Shown here: in pieces, positions 1 through 7,753 of the stretch
How the letters are laid out: each line of letters starts with the position of its first letter
How positions within the stretch are numbered: the first letter of the stretch is position 1
NCBI RefSeq assembly: GCF_016406105.1
Contig: NZ_CP066308.1
Span: 344,501-408,500 of the forward strand
DNA length: 64,000 nt
DNA from: Brevibacillus composti
Lineage (GTDB): Bacteria > Bacillota > Bacilli > Brevibacillales > Brevibacillaceae
Direction: 5' to 3'
Made by a program: the position numbers and the translations under genes
The notes under the pieces: model-generated
Seen by the model: only the letters and a program-made list of their open reading frames with translations
What the model was told of the DNA's origin: nothing
Database searches by the model: none

Positions 1-1
1 C

Positions 2-625
2 AAACTGCCGGGCGTACCGGTGGTGGAGCAGGATGACCAGAAGCTGGCCGAGCTGAGCCTGGAGAAGCTGGCCGAGGATACCGGCGGCAAAGGGAATATC
101 GTGAAAATCTGGGTGGCCGGCTTTGCCCCGATGGAAAAGCGGCAAATCACCTATGAAGCGTTCCTGAAAAAATATCCGGACATCAAAGAAATCGCCGCTT
201 TCGGCAGCGCGACCAACAATACGGCGCTGGACACGCAATCCCAGATGGAAGCGATCCTCAAGAAGTACCCGAACAAAGGGGACATCACGGCGGTGTGGGC
301 TTCCTGGGATGAGTTCGCCAAAGGCGCGACTCGCGCGATTCAGCAGGCGGGCCGCACAGAGATCAAAGTCTACTCCATCGACCTCAGCGACGAGGATTTG
401 CAGTTCATTCAGGATCCGTCTACGTCTTGGGTCGCGACAGCGGCCGTGGATCCCGGCAATATCGGACGCATCCAGGCGCAGACGGTCTTCCAAAAAATCA
501 AGGGCGAGCAGGTCCCCGACAGCGTAAAGCTGAACCCGGTGCTGGTCAAACGCGAGGATTTGCCGACGGATAAAAAAATCACGATGGGCGAGCTGTCGCA
601 GTACGTAAGCGAATGGGGCAAGTGA
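2..625 (+). CDS. Sugar ABC transporter substrate-binding protein (C-terminal part)
   Basis: The gene enters from the left edge: the frame is open to base 2, so the signal peptide and N-terminal lobe lie outside. About 207 residues remain. They read like the C-terminal half of a ribose/galactose-type periplasmic binding protein (type 1 fold): an alternating strand/helix pattern with AAFGSATNNTALD and VAVDPGNIGRIQAQ segments, ending in a short tail after LSQYVSEWGK. The role is capture of a sugar outside the membrane for the ATPase and permease encoded directly downstream. The sugar cannot be read from the sequence; no kinase or isomerase follows. The family call is fairly safe, the ligand unknown. 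Confidence 0.85.
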   Translation, partial: KLPGVPVVEQDDQKLAELSLEKLAEDTGGKGNIVKIWVAGFAPMEKRQITYEAFLKKYPDIKEIAAFGSATNNTALDTQSQMEAILKKYPNKGDITAVWASWDEFAKGATRAIQQAGRTEIKVYSIDLSDEDLQFIQDPSTSWVATAAVDPGNIGRIQAQTVFQKIKGEQVPDSVKLNPVLVKREDLPTDKKITMGELSQYVSEWGK

Positions 626-650
626 TCCAGTAGATTCGGTGCAACTTATT

Positions 651-673
651 CCCGTTGATCCTTCATCAACGGG
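651..673 (+). terminator. Intercistronic hairpin between binding protein and ATPase genes
   Basis: A perfect 9-bp inverted repeat, CCCGTTGAT and ATCAACGGG, with a 5-nt loop, is followed by a pyrimidine-rich stretch rather than a clean T run. It lies 26 bases after the binding protein stop and 33 before the ATPase start. A partial terminator or 3' stabiliser here would give more binding protein than ATPase, as is common in such operons. That function is inferred. Confidence 0.45.
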
Positions 674-705
674 ATTCTTCCTTATTAAAGGAGGGGGAGA
701 GAGAA

Positions 706-2190
706 ATGACGACCTTGCAAATGAACGGCATCTCCAAAAGCTTTTCCGGCGTGCCGGCGCTCCGGTCGGTCGACTTCGAAGTCAGGGCCGGAGAAGTGCA
801 CGCCTTGCTCGGAGCCAACGGAGCGGGGAAAAGCACCTTGATGAAGATATTGACCGGTGCCTATCAGGCCGATGCGGGGCGCATTCTGATCGACGGCGCC
901 GAGTGCGCCATCCAGTCGCCGCAAGCGGCGAAGCAGCTGGGGATTGAGTGCGTCTACCAAGAGGTGGATACGGCCCTGATCCCGTACCTGAGCGTAGCCG
1001 AAAACATCCTGCTGGATCAGCAGGTACAGAAAAAAGGCTTGATTCGCTGGAGCCGCCTCTATCAGCAAGCCGAGGAGATCCTCCAGACATTTGGCTTCTC
1101 CATTCCGGTGAAAAAACAGGTGGAGGCCTGTACCCTGTCGGAAAAACAGCTGATTCTGATTGCCCGTGCCGCTGCTCAGCAGGCCCGATTCATCATTTTT
1201 GACGAACCGACGGCGCCGCTCAGCAACAAGGAGACGGAACGGCTATTTGCCATCATCGAGCAGTGCAAGCGGGCGGGCATGGGCATCATCTATATCTCCC
1301 ACCGATTGGTGGAAATCTTTCAAATCTGTGACCGGATCACGGTGATGCGGGACGGGCAGCACATCTCGACCAAAGAGACGGGCGACACCGATATCGACGA
1401 AGTCATCTCTTCGATGCTGGGCAAGTCTTTTGACGAGGAGTTTCCCAAGGCCAAGGTGCCGATCGGCAAGACCATCCTCGAGGTGCATAAGGCCAGAGGG
1501 GGCAAGGTTCGCGAGGCCGATCTGCAGGTGCGCGAAGGGGAGATCGTCGGGGTAGTCGGCCTGGTCGGGGCGGGCAAAACGGAGCTGGCCCGTCTGTTGT
1601 TTGGAGCGGATCCTTGGGAGGGTGGAGAGCTGCGGATGGGCGGACGTCCGCTGCGCCTGCGCTCGCCAAAAGACGCCGTCGAGGCGGGAATTGTGCTCGT
1701 GCCGGAGGAGAGGCGCAAGGAAGGGATTTTCGTCGAGGAATCGGTGATGCACAATCTGTCGGTAGCGAGCCTGGCCAAGTGGGCGCCCAACGGATTTATC
1801 CAAAAGAGACTGGAGTCGATCCAGGCCACGGAGATCGTGCGGACACTCGGCGTCAAGACCGCTGACATCCGCCAGCCTGTCGGCCATCTGAGCGGCGGCA
1901 ACCAGCAAAAGGTAGCAATCGGCAAATGGCTGGAAACAGACGCCCGCCTCTTTTTGTTCGACGAGCCGACCAAGGGGGTCGACATCGGAGCAAAAAGCGA
2001 GATTTACCGGCTGATCGGCAGACTGGCTCAAGAGGGAAAAGGCATCCTCTATTTTTCCTGTGAGTTTCCCGAGGTGCTGGGAATCGCGGATCGCATCCTC
2101 GTCATGTTCGAAGGCCGGATCGTCCGTGAACTGAGCCGGGAAGAGGCGACCCAGGAATTGATCATGTATTACGCCAGCGGAGGTGAGTAG
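706..2190 (+). CDS. Sugar ABC transporter ATP-binding protein (double ATPase, RbsA/MglA type)
   Basis: A 494-aa protein with two fused ABC ATPase domains, the usual form in ribose-type importers. The first half has a Walker A GANGAGKST and Walker B region FIIFDEPTA; its signature is the degenerate LSEKQ. The second half has GLVGAGKTE, a full LSGGNQQK signature and LFLFDEPTKGVD. The ATG at 706 is preceded by AAAGGAGGGGG and is preferred over an open upstream extension to 655 that crosses the hairpin. It works at the inner face of the membrane to drive the permease encoded 2 bases further on. Length matches the family (about 500 aa). Confidence 0.95.
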   Translation: MTTLQMNGISKSFSGVPALRSVDFEVRAGEVHALLGANGAGKSTLMKILTGAYQADAGRILIDGAECAIQSPQAAKQLGIECVYQEVDTALIPYLSVAENILLDQQVQKKGLIRWSRLYQQAEEILQTFGFSIPVKKQVEACTLSEKQLILIARAAAQQARFIIFDEPTAPLSNKETERLFAIIEQCKRAGMGIIYISHRLVEIFQICDRITVMRDGQHISTKETGDTDIDEVISSMLGKSFDEEFPKAKVPIGKTILEVHKARGGKVREADLQVREGEIVGVVGLVGAGKTELARLLFGADPWEGGELRMGGRPLRLRSPKDAVEAGIVLVPEERRKEGIFVEESVMHNLSVASLAKWAPNGFIQKRLESIQATEIVRTLGVKTADIRQPVGHLSGGNQQKVAIGKWLETDARLFLFDEPTKGVDIGAKSEIYRLIGRLAQEGKGILYFSCEFPEVLGIADRILVMFEGRIVRELSREEATQELIMYYASGGE

Positions 2191-2192
2191 GC

Positions 2193-3188
2193 ATGGAAGC
2201 GAAAAAGTTCAGTTTGTTTGATATTGTTTATAAATACGGAACGGTGGCCGTCATCGCCATTGTCATCCTGCTTTTCAGTCTGACCAATCCCTATTTCTTT
2301 ACCTATGGAAACATCACCGACATCCTGCGTTCGATCTCCATCGTGACGTTTGTCGCGATCGGCGTCACCTTTTCCCTGATCGTCGGGGGCTTTGACCTGT
2401 CCGTCGGTTCGACCGTTTCCCTGACCACCGTGGTCTCCGCCTCGATGATGGTCTGGCACGAGCAAGGTCCGGCGGCTACCCTGCTGATCCCGATTGCGCT
2501 GGCGGTCGTCGTGGGGCTGCTCAACGCATTGCTGGTCGTCAAAATCCGGATTCCCGACCTGTTGGCCACTCTGGCCATGCTCTACATCGTAAACGGCGTG
2601 CATATGACCTATTCAAAGGGCTACTCCATCTACGCCAACATGCCGATGCAGGACGGCACGACCGCGCCGGGCAAATTTCAGGAATGGTTCCTCTGGCTGG
2701 GGCAGGGAGAGATTTTCTCCGTTCCCGTGCCGGTAGTGCTGACCTTTTTGCTGGTAGCCGCGACCCATATCTATCTGACCTATACGCGCCAGGGACGTAT
2801 GCTGTACATGACCGGGGGGAATGCAGAGGCGGCCCGCCTGTCCGGGATTCCCGTGAATCGCTACCGCACCTGGGCCTACGTCTTGTCCGCTTTGTTTGCC
2901 GGACTGGGCGGGATGCTGCTCGCGGCCCGGATCGGGACCGGCCAGGTGAGCAGCGGCGGTTCTTTGCTGATGGATGCCGTGGCGGCCGCGTTTGTCGGGT
3001 TTTCCGTCTTTGGCGTGGGCAAGCCCAATGTGCTGGGCACCTTTGTCGGCGCGATCCTGATCGGGGTGCTGCTGAACGGGATGACGATGCTGAATTTGCC
3101 CTACTACGCCTATGATATTGTAAAAGGAATCGTGCTGGCGCTCGCGCTGGCCGTGACGTATTATCAGCTGCGCCGGAAGCGGGCGTAG
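2193..3188 (+). CDS. Sugar ABC transporter permease (RbsC type)
   Basis: A 331-aa very hydrophobic protein with about eight to ten membrane segments and the family pattern GGFDLSVGS near residue 65 and the GEAARLSGI-like loop (GNAEAARLSGI) around residue 210 that contacts the ATPase. It forms the homodimeric sugar channel. The ATG is placed by GGAGGTGAG overlapping the end of the ATPase gene, so translation is probably coupled. A strong terminator follows 20 bases after the stop, so this is the last gene of the operon. Confidence 0.94.
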   Translation: MEAKKFSLFDIVYKYGTVAVIAIVILLFSLTNPYFFTYGNITDILRSISIVTFVAIGVTFSLIVGGFDLSVGSTVSLTTVVSASMMVWHEQGPAATLLIPIALAVVVGLLNALLVVKIRIPDLLATLAMLYIVNGVHMTYSKGYSIYANMPMQDGTTAPGKFQEWFLWLGQGEIFSVPVPVVLTFLLVAATHIYLTYTRQGRMLYMTGGNAEAARLSGIPVNRYRTWAYVLSALFAGLGGMLLAARIGTGQVSSGGSLLMDAVAAAFVGFSVFGVGKPNVLGTFVGAILIGVLLNGMTMLNLPYYAYDIVKGIVLALALAVTYYQLRRKRA

Positions 3189-3208
3189 GGAAAAAGATGC
3201 AAACGGAT

Positions 3209-3238
3209 GCTCTGCCTTTTAGGCGGGGCGTTTTTTTT
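3209..3238 (+). terminator. Rho-independent terminator of the sugar ABC operon
   Basis: Nine paired bases GCTCTGCCT / AGGCGGGGC (two G-U pairs), 3-nt loop, followed by eight T. Confidence 0.9.
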
Positions 3239-3374
3239 GCGAAGGGATCACAGTGAATCGCTTTTTTGCTCGGCTCAGCTCCCGTGTCGCGCCGCGGGGA
3301 GACATGCTCCTTTCACTGCCCCACAGACAGGGAACTCGACTGGAGCGACAACAGAAACCTCCGAATTTTTATAC

Positions 3375-3403
3375 TTTAAAAACAGTTATGTATGTTATAT
3401 AAT
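3375..3403 (+). promoter_or_regulatory. Probable sigma-A promoter of the 303-aa protein gene
   Basis: TATAAT at 3398-3403 with TTTAAA at 3375-3380, spacing 17. The region is AT-rich against a GC-rich background and lies 26 bases before the first possible start codon. Confidence 0.6.
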
Positions 3404-3428
3404 CAATTTACCAAAAGAAGGGAGTTGC

Positions 3429-4340
3429 ATGTCTATGAATCGTCTGGATTCTTACCTGGAGCTGGGACTGCTCGGGATGGCACGTGGCGGCAGAGAAGGC
3501 TGGTTTTTTGCGCATTTTGGCGCGGCATTGCTGGCCGGGTATTTCATGAACCGGCAGCATGCCTTGCCGGAGCATGTGCAGCGGGGGATTGAACGGATCG
3601 GAGACGGCTTCCTGCGCCAAAATCCACAGTGGTATCGGCCGCTGCACGAATCCCAGCCGGAGCCCCATCTGCTGGAGCGTGTGATTCAGGGAATCCGGCG
3701 CAACACGGAGCAGCTGAGAACCTCCGGGCACGGACTGGCGCTGGGTGTTCTCGCTCTCAAAGCGCTGCGGGAAAAGCCCGCCCTCATCACTGCCGAGATC
3801 GTGGACGGCCTGGTGAATGTGCTGGAGTTGACCACCCAGGACAGAGCAAACCGCTACTTTGGCATCCCCGACTACTTTTCCGTGACGGAAGCGGAGGTGG
3901 CCCCATTCCTTCCGCCTTACCGCGATACGCGGGAGATGGCGGAGCGCACCTTCGGCGAGCTGCATACGGTGGTCAAAGGGCGCAAGATAGACGGGGTCAT
4001 GTACCATTTTGCCGGAGAGATTGAGCACAGCATTACCTTTGCCCAAGCGCTTACCGATCTGGAACGCTTTGGGTACAACGACATCGTGGAGGCGGGGATG
4101 GTCTGCCACCGGATTCAAATGCATCTGAACCGTCAAATGCCGGATCATCTCCGGGCAGAGCGGGTGCAGACGCCGCCGTTTGCATCGGTCTTCGCCCCGG
4201 CGTATTGGGAGAAGACGTATCGGGATCCACACGCGCTCAAGGTGCCGTATGCGGCATTGGATCTGCTCACACGGCTCTCCGGGAAGCAGCGGGATGAGGC
4301 CGAGCACGGCGTATGCAAGCTGCTGTCGATCATGGAGTAA
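3429..4340 (+). CDS. Uncharacterised 303-aa protein
   Basis: I do not recognise this protein. It is soluble, rich in helix-forming residues, and has no signal peptide or membrane span; the hydrophobic stretch near residue 25-40 (AHFGAALLAGYF) is too short and interrupted. There are several conserved-looking His/Tyr/Trp patches (NPQWYRPLHE, YRDTREMAERTFGELH, MYHFAGEIEHS). AAGGGAG at 3418-3424 serves either ATG 3429 or ATG 3435; the first is given. It has its own promoter and a terminator right after the stop, so it is a monocistronic unit. An enzyme with an all-helical fold is possible, but this is only an impression. Confidence 0.8.
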   Translation: MSMNRLDSYLELGLLGMARGGREGWFFAHFGAALLAGYFMNRQHALPEHVQRGIERIGDGFLRQNPQWYRPLHESQPEPHLLERVIQGIRRNTEQLRTSGHGLALGVLALKALREKPALITAEIVDGLVNVLELTTQDRANRYFGIPDYFSVTEAEVAPFLPPYRDTREMAERTFGELHTVVKGRKIDGVMYHFAGEIEHSITFAQALTDLERFGYNDIVEAGMVCHRIQMHLNRQMPDHLRAERVQTPPFASVFAPAYWEKTYRDPHALKVPYAALDLLTRLSGKQRDEAEHGVCKLLSIME

Positions 4341-4351
4341 AAATCATGCAG

Positions 4352-4392
4352 AAAAAGGATGAACGGCCCAAGCCGTACATCCTTTTCTTTTC
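4352..4392 (+). terminator. Rho-independent terminator
   Basis: Two stacked stems: AAAAGGATG / CATCCTTTT outside and ACGGC / GCCGT inside with a CCAA loop, followed by a T-rich tail. It lies 12 bases after the stop of the 303-aa protein gene. Confidence 0.9.
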
Positions 4393-4525
4393 TTGGAATA
4401 TCATACTATGGCGGCATGACTTATGCAGGTCCCCAAGCACCATTTTCTATGTTACCATGAATAAAATTCCCTTTTCTTCTGCCTCTCGGCTAGCGGTACT
4501 GTCCCCAGAAGGGAGGTTGCTTACC

Positions 4526-5224
4526 ATGACGAGTACCAAAATCCTTGTTGCGGACGACGATCCCAATGTGTGTGAAATTATCCGTTTGTTCTGTTCCAAA
4601 CAGCAAATGGATCTGGTAGTGGCAAATGACGGGAAGCAGGCCTTGGAACTGACGGAAAAGGAGCTTCCTGATCTGATCGTTCTCGATGTCATGATGCCTC
4701 AGATGGATGGCTTTGAAGCATGCCGAGAAATTCGCAAAAAGTGGGACATACCGATTATTATGCTGACGGCAAAGGACGAGGAATTTGACCGCGTGCTCGG
4801 TCTGGAACTGGGCGCGGATGATTACGTGACCAAACCGTTCAGTCCGCGGGAGCTGGTCGCCCGGATCCGGGCCATTATGAGAAGGTTGCAGCCGCGGGAG
4901 AAACAGGAGGAGGAACTCTGCAACCAGCTTGTGTTTGACCAGCTGGTGATCGATATCGACAAGCGGGAAGTGACGGCGGCGGAGGAGAAAGTCAATTTTC
5001 GCCCCAAAGAATTTGATCTTCTGGTCCACATGGCCCGGTCGCCGGGCAGCGTCTTTTCCCGTGAGCAATTGCTCGAACAGATATGGGGCTTTGACTATTT
5101 CGGCGATGCGCGCACGATTGATGTGCATATCAAGAAAATCAGGCAGCGGCTGCAAAAGCTGCCCTACGAGTGCATCCACACGGTCTGGGGAATTGGCTAT
5201 AAATTCGGAGTGGATGACACGTGA
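4526..5224 (+). CDS. OmpR/PhoB-family response regulator
   Basis: A 232-aa two-domain regulator. The receiver has the acidic pair DD near residue 10-11, the phosphorylation site D54 in VLDVMMPQMDG, T in MLTAKD and K in VTKPFSPRE. A winged-helix DNA-binding domain follows from about residue 130 (LTPKEFDLL-like FRPKEFDLLVHMA, then the RTIDVHIKKIRQRL recognition region). The ATG at 4526 has GGGAGGTTG 7 bases upstream; an upstream in-frame extension to 4313 runs through the preceding terminator and is rejected. The stop overlaps the start of the kinase gene (TGATG), so the two are translationally coupled. Confidence 0.94.
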   Translation: MTSTKILVADDDPNVCEIIRLFCSKQQMDLVVANDGKQALELTEKELPDLIVLDVMMPQMDGFEACREIRKKWDIPIIMLTAKDEEFDRVLGLELGADDYVTKPFSPRELVARIRAIMRRLQPREKQEEELCNQLVFDQLVIDIDKREVTAAEEKVNFRPKEFDLLVHMARSPGSVFSREQLLEQIWGFDYFGDARTIDVHIKKIRQRLQKLPYECIHTVWGIGYKFGVDDT

Positions 5225-6666
5225 TGGGGATGTCCAAAAGCATTTTTCGCCGCCTCTTGTTCAGCTTTTTGGCGACCGTGCTCATCGGCTTGGGCTTTTC
5301 CGGCATCCTCATCTCCTTTTTTGCCAAAGAGTATATCTACAATTCCCAAAAGGAAATGATGCTGCGCCATGCCAAAAAAGTGAATGCGGCCATCCAGAAC
5401 TACAGCGAGGTCAATCAGCCTCTCCTGGGAACGCTGGTATTGCTGGACGAGTCCTTTGACATGCGCATCTGGCTGTTTGATCGAAACGGAAAAATTGTGG
5501 CCACTTCGATGAAGGATGAGGTCTTTACTGGATTAGCCGTGGCCCGCTCCATCGCGGATTCGGTCCTGAAAGGAAAAAATGCGGTCTCCGAGCTGAAGAT
5601 CGAAGGCCTGGAAGACCCGATGCTGTCGGTGGCGATTCCTTGGGGAAAAGGGGAGAAGGTGTACGGGGGAATCATCCTGCACGCCCCCATCGAGGGAGTG
5701 GAGCGCACCTTCGCCCATATGAGGGAGACGATCCTCTGGGCGACCCTGTTCGGGGTGCTGCTGTCGACGGCCATGGTCTCCTATGTCTCCTGGTCGATCT
5801 CCAGGCCGCTCCGTACGATTGAGCGGACGACGGCAGAGATCGGGCGGGGAAATTACACCGAGCGCGTGAAGGTAGACACGGCCGACGAGATTGGCGACCT
5901 GGCGCAGACGATCAATACGCTGGCAGGCAGACTGGAGCGTGTCGAACAGGAGAGACATCATCTGGAGCAGGTGCGGAACGATTTTCTCGCCAATGTTTCC
6001 CATGAATTGCGCACCCCGCTCACGGCGATGCAGGGCTTTCTGGAAGCCTTGCAGGACGGCCTCGTCGAAGAGGAGGAGGCCAGACAGAAATACTACGCCG
6101 TCATGTATGCGGAGACGCTGCACATCAGTCGCCTGGTGGACGATCTGATGGATTTGATGAAGCTGGAGAACAACGAACTGACCTTGGCCAAATTCCCGGT
6201 CGATGTCGGAGGTCTGATCGAAAAGGTGGCGCTCTCCTTCCGTCCGGAAGCGGAAGAGAAGGGGATCGAGATCACTGTCGAGCGGCCTGACACCCTGCCT
6301 AAAATCTACGCCGATAAAGACCGCATCGTGCAAATTATGAAGAATCTCGTGAAAAATGCGATTAAGTTTACGGATGAAGGCACCATTGCACTGTCTGCCC
6401 AGACGGATGGAAACTGGGTCGAAATCGCCGTCTCCGATACTGGGATCGGCATCTCGGCGGATGACCAGGAGCGCGTCTGGGAGCGATTTTTCAAAGTAGA
6501 TCGCGGCCGCTCCAAGAAAAACAAGGGAACGGGACTCGGGCTCGCCATCGTCAAAGAGCTGGTCGAGCTTCACGATGGTGAGGTAACCGTAGAAAGCGAA
6601 CCGGGCAAGGGCAGCCGTTTTGTGGTCCGATTGCCCGTCTTGGATGATCAGCGTATGATCTCCTGA
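5224..6666 (+). CDS. Membrane sensor histidine kinase
   Basis: About 480 aa. A membrane helix at residues 12-33, an extracytoplasmic sensor of about 130 residues, a second helix near 168-190, HAMP, HisKA with H260 in NVSHELRTPL, and HATPase_c with N (NLVKNAIKF), G1 (DTGIGIS) and G2 (GTGLGLAIVKE) boxes. It is the partner of the regulator just upstream. The start is ambiguous between GTG 5221, ATG 5224 and ATG 5230; GGAG at 5207-5210 is a little far from all of them. What it senses is not evident. The next gene downstream encodes a lipoprotein and may be a target. Confidence 0.93.
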   Translation: MGMSKSIFRRLLFSFLATVLIGLGFSGILISFFAKEYIYNSQKEMMLRHAKKVNAAIQNYSEVNQPLLGTLVLLDESFDMRIWLFDRNGKIVATSMKDEVFTGLAVARSIADSVLKGKNAVSELKIEGLEDPMLSVAIPWGKGEKVYGGIILHAPIEGVERTFAHMRETILWATLFGVLLSTAMVSYVSWSISRPLRTIERTTAEIGRGNYTERVKVDTADEIGDLAQTINTLAGRLERVEQERHHLEQVRNDFLANVSHELRTPLTAMQGFLEALQDGLVEEEEARQKYYAVMYAETLHISRLVDDLMDLMKLENNELTLAKFPVDVGGLIEKVALSFRPEAEEKGIEITVERPDTLPKIYADKDRIVQIMKNLVKNAIKFTDEGTIALSAQTDGNWVEIAVSDTGIGISADDQERVWERFFKVDRGRSKKNKGTGLGLAIVKELVELHDGEVTVESEPGKGSRFVVRLPVLDDQRMIS

Positions 6667-6686
6667 TGGCGGGAGGTCATATTTTT

Positions 6687-6703
6687 TTCATATCTTGTTC
6701 ATG
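6687..6703 (+). promoter_or_regulatory. Direct repeat TTCATA / TTCATG, possible response-regulator box
   Basis: Two hexamers TTCATA (6687-6692) and TTCATG (6698-6703) start 11 bases apart, one helical turn, in the AT-rich gap before the lipoprotein gene. This is the layout used by OmpR/PhoP-type regulators. Binding by the regulator encoded upstream is an inference. Confidence 0.35.
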
Positions 6704-6806
6704 GTTTTTTCCCACTCTCCACACAGATTGATCACTTTTCCCAGCTACCATAAAGACGTGGCCGAAAGATGGCACGAAATGAAGCAAACGAAAGGGGAGT
6801 TCAATC

Positions 6807-7157
6807 ATGAACAAGAAATGGATATCTCTGGCGGCAGTAGCACTGCTCTTGTCCGGCAGCCTGGTGGCTTGCTCCACGCCGTCCAGCAATCCGGAGCCAG
6901 CGACCGAACAAGACGGAGGCGCAGCAGTCCCTGGTTCGACGTCTCCGACGGAATCCACTCCGTCTACGGAGAGTCCGGCTTCTTCGGATGCCTCTACACC
7001 GGATGCCACGACACCGGACGCTTCGACGGGAGCTTCGGATTCTGGATCGACGGACGCTTCTACGCCGGATGCCTCGACGGGAGCTGACAGTTCCTCCACG
7101 GGCACGGATGCAGATGCTGGTCAAACGGACGCTTCCAAGTCCAGCTCTGGCAATTAA
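6807..7157 (+). CDS. Low-complexity Ser/Thr/Asp-rich lipoprotein
   Basis: A 116-aa exported lipoprotein. Residues 1-22 form a lipoprotein signal (charged MNKK, hydrophobic core, lipobox LVAC), so the mature protein starts at Cys22 anchored to the outer face of the membrane. The rest is a linker-like sequence of Ser, Thr, Asp, Ala and Pro with repeated units such as DASTPDASTGA. No folded domain is visible. AAAGGGGAG precedes the ATG. It follows a two-component operon by 140 bases and ends in a terminator. Function unknown; such tails often act as spacers or as acidic surface polymers. Confidence 0.85.
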   Translation: MNKKWISLAAVALLLSGSLVACSTPSSNPEPATEQDGGAAVPGSTSPTESTPSTESPASSDASTPDATTPDASTGASDSGSTDASTPDASTGADSSSTGTDADAGQTDASKSSSGN

Positions 7158-7223
7158 GCAGCGGTACGCCTGTTGAGTCGCGTTTGTTACTTCACTACTA
7201 CTTCCCTCCCACTTAATATTGTA

Positions 7224-7252
7224 GGGGTGGCTTGATGCCACCTCTTTTTGTT
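7224..7252 (+). terminator. Rho-independent terminator after the lipoprotein gene
   Basis: GGGGTGGC / GCCACCTC, 8 pairs with one G-T, loop TTGAT, then TTTTT. Confidence 0.85.
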
Positions 7253-7586
7253 TAAAAAACCGAGATAACGCTGCTGCTCCGTACGGACCGAAGCAGGAGA
7301 GTGAGGTTGTTTGGGAGCAAAGCAATCGGCGGAGCGGCCGACTCTCCCCCGGCAGGTGAATTCGGCGCGGGGATGGATGATCCAGGCAAGCAAAATTTCA
7401 TTTTGATGCCGAGGGTGATGCGCAATTAGATGAAGGGCAAAAGAATGGGACGGCAAAAGGTAAAGTTTCCCTAGGTCCTGTCTTCCGATAATGTTTATGA
7501 ATAAGGAAAAAAGGCCTGTGATTTCTCAGTATAAAATTATTTAACTTAAATTTCTTGTATTTGAAAATTCGATTTTTTTTGCAAAA
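7253..7586. other. Gene-free segment: GC-rich foldable block, then AT-rich DNA
   Basis: No convincing gene on either strand. Bases 7261-7440 are GC-rich and fold well as + strand RNA: CTGCT/AGCAG near 7269-7297, a junction closed by GGAGAGT/ACTCTCC with inner arms GGTTGTTT/AAGCAATC (two G-U pairs) and TCGGC/GCCGA, then a hairpin GGCAAGCAAAAT/ATTTTGATGCC. From 7480 on the DNA is AT-rich and leads into the promoter at 7602-7630. It matched no riboswitch I know. Confidence 0.35.
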
Positions 7587-7630
7587 TGTAAGCGGTTTCT
7601 GTTGTGCGAATATATTCATTATTTTATAAT
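7587..7630 (+). promoter_or_regulatory. Ancestral alsT promoter with cre-like site, cut off by the IS
   Basis: TGTAAGCGGTTTCT at 7587-7600 matches the CcpA cre consensus at all but the last base. TTGTGC at 7602-7607 and TATAAT at 7625-7630 (17-bp spacer) make a promoter directed to the right. The IS begins 3 bases after the -10, and its far end lies 45 bases before alsT. Removing the IS puts this promoter about 50 bases upstream of alsT, hence the assignment. It may now transcribe into the IS. Confidence 0.55.
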
Positions 7631-7632
7631 TA

Positions 7633-7645
7633 GGGGCTGCTGAAC
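7633..7645 (+). repeat. Left terminal inverted repeat of the IS
   Basis: GGGGCTGCTGAAC, exact reverse complement of the right end. Preceded by TAATTA. Confidence 0.9.
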
Positions 7646-7696
7646 AGATAAAAAATATTGTAACCACAAGGGTTTTGCCTCGTTTTCATCGAAATC

Positions 7697-7740
7697 ATGT
7701 GCAAGGAAATCAACGATTTCCCTTTAAATTCCTTGCACAT
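7697..7740 (+). promoter_or_regulatory. Leader hairpin before the transposase ribosome binding site
   Basis: A perfect 12-bp inverted repeat ATGTGCAAGGAA (7697-7708) / TTCCTTGCACAT (7729-7740) whose 3' arm ends directly against the GGAG at 7741. Inside it a second hairpin GGAAATC / GATTTCC (7705-7721) shares bases with the first, so the two exclude each other. The layout suggests control of transposase translation or of read-through from outside promoters. Confidence 0.55.
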
Positions 7741-7753
7741 GGAGCGGATCTGA

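Noticed and set aside
6677-7105. A 142-codon minus-strand frame rich in VEAS repeats
   Set aside because: It is the antisense image of the DAST repeats of the lipoprotein.
7187-7456. An 89-codon minus-strand frame in the gap after the lipoprotein gene
   Set aside because: No ribosome binding site, no protein-like composition, and it crosses a strong terminator.
7425-7490. GGGCAAA followed by GACGGCAAA, resembling the c-di-GMP-I (GEMM) riboswitch core
   Set aside because: The hairpin between the two motifs and the downstream conserved GGTTACC-type receptor are missing.
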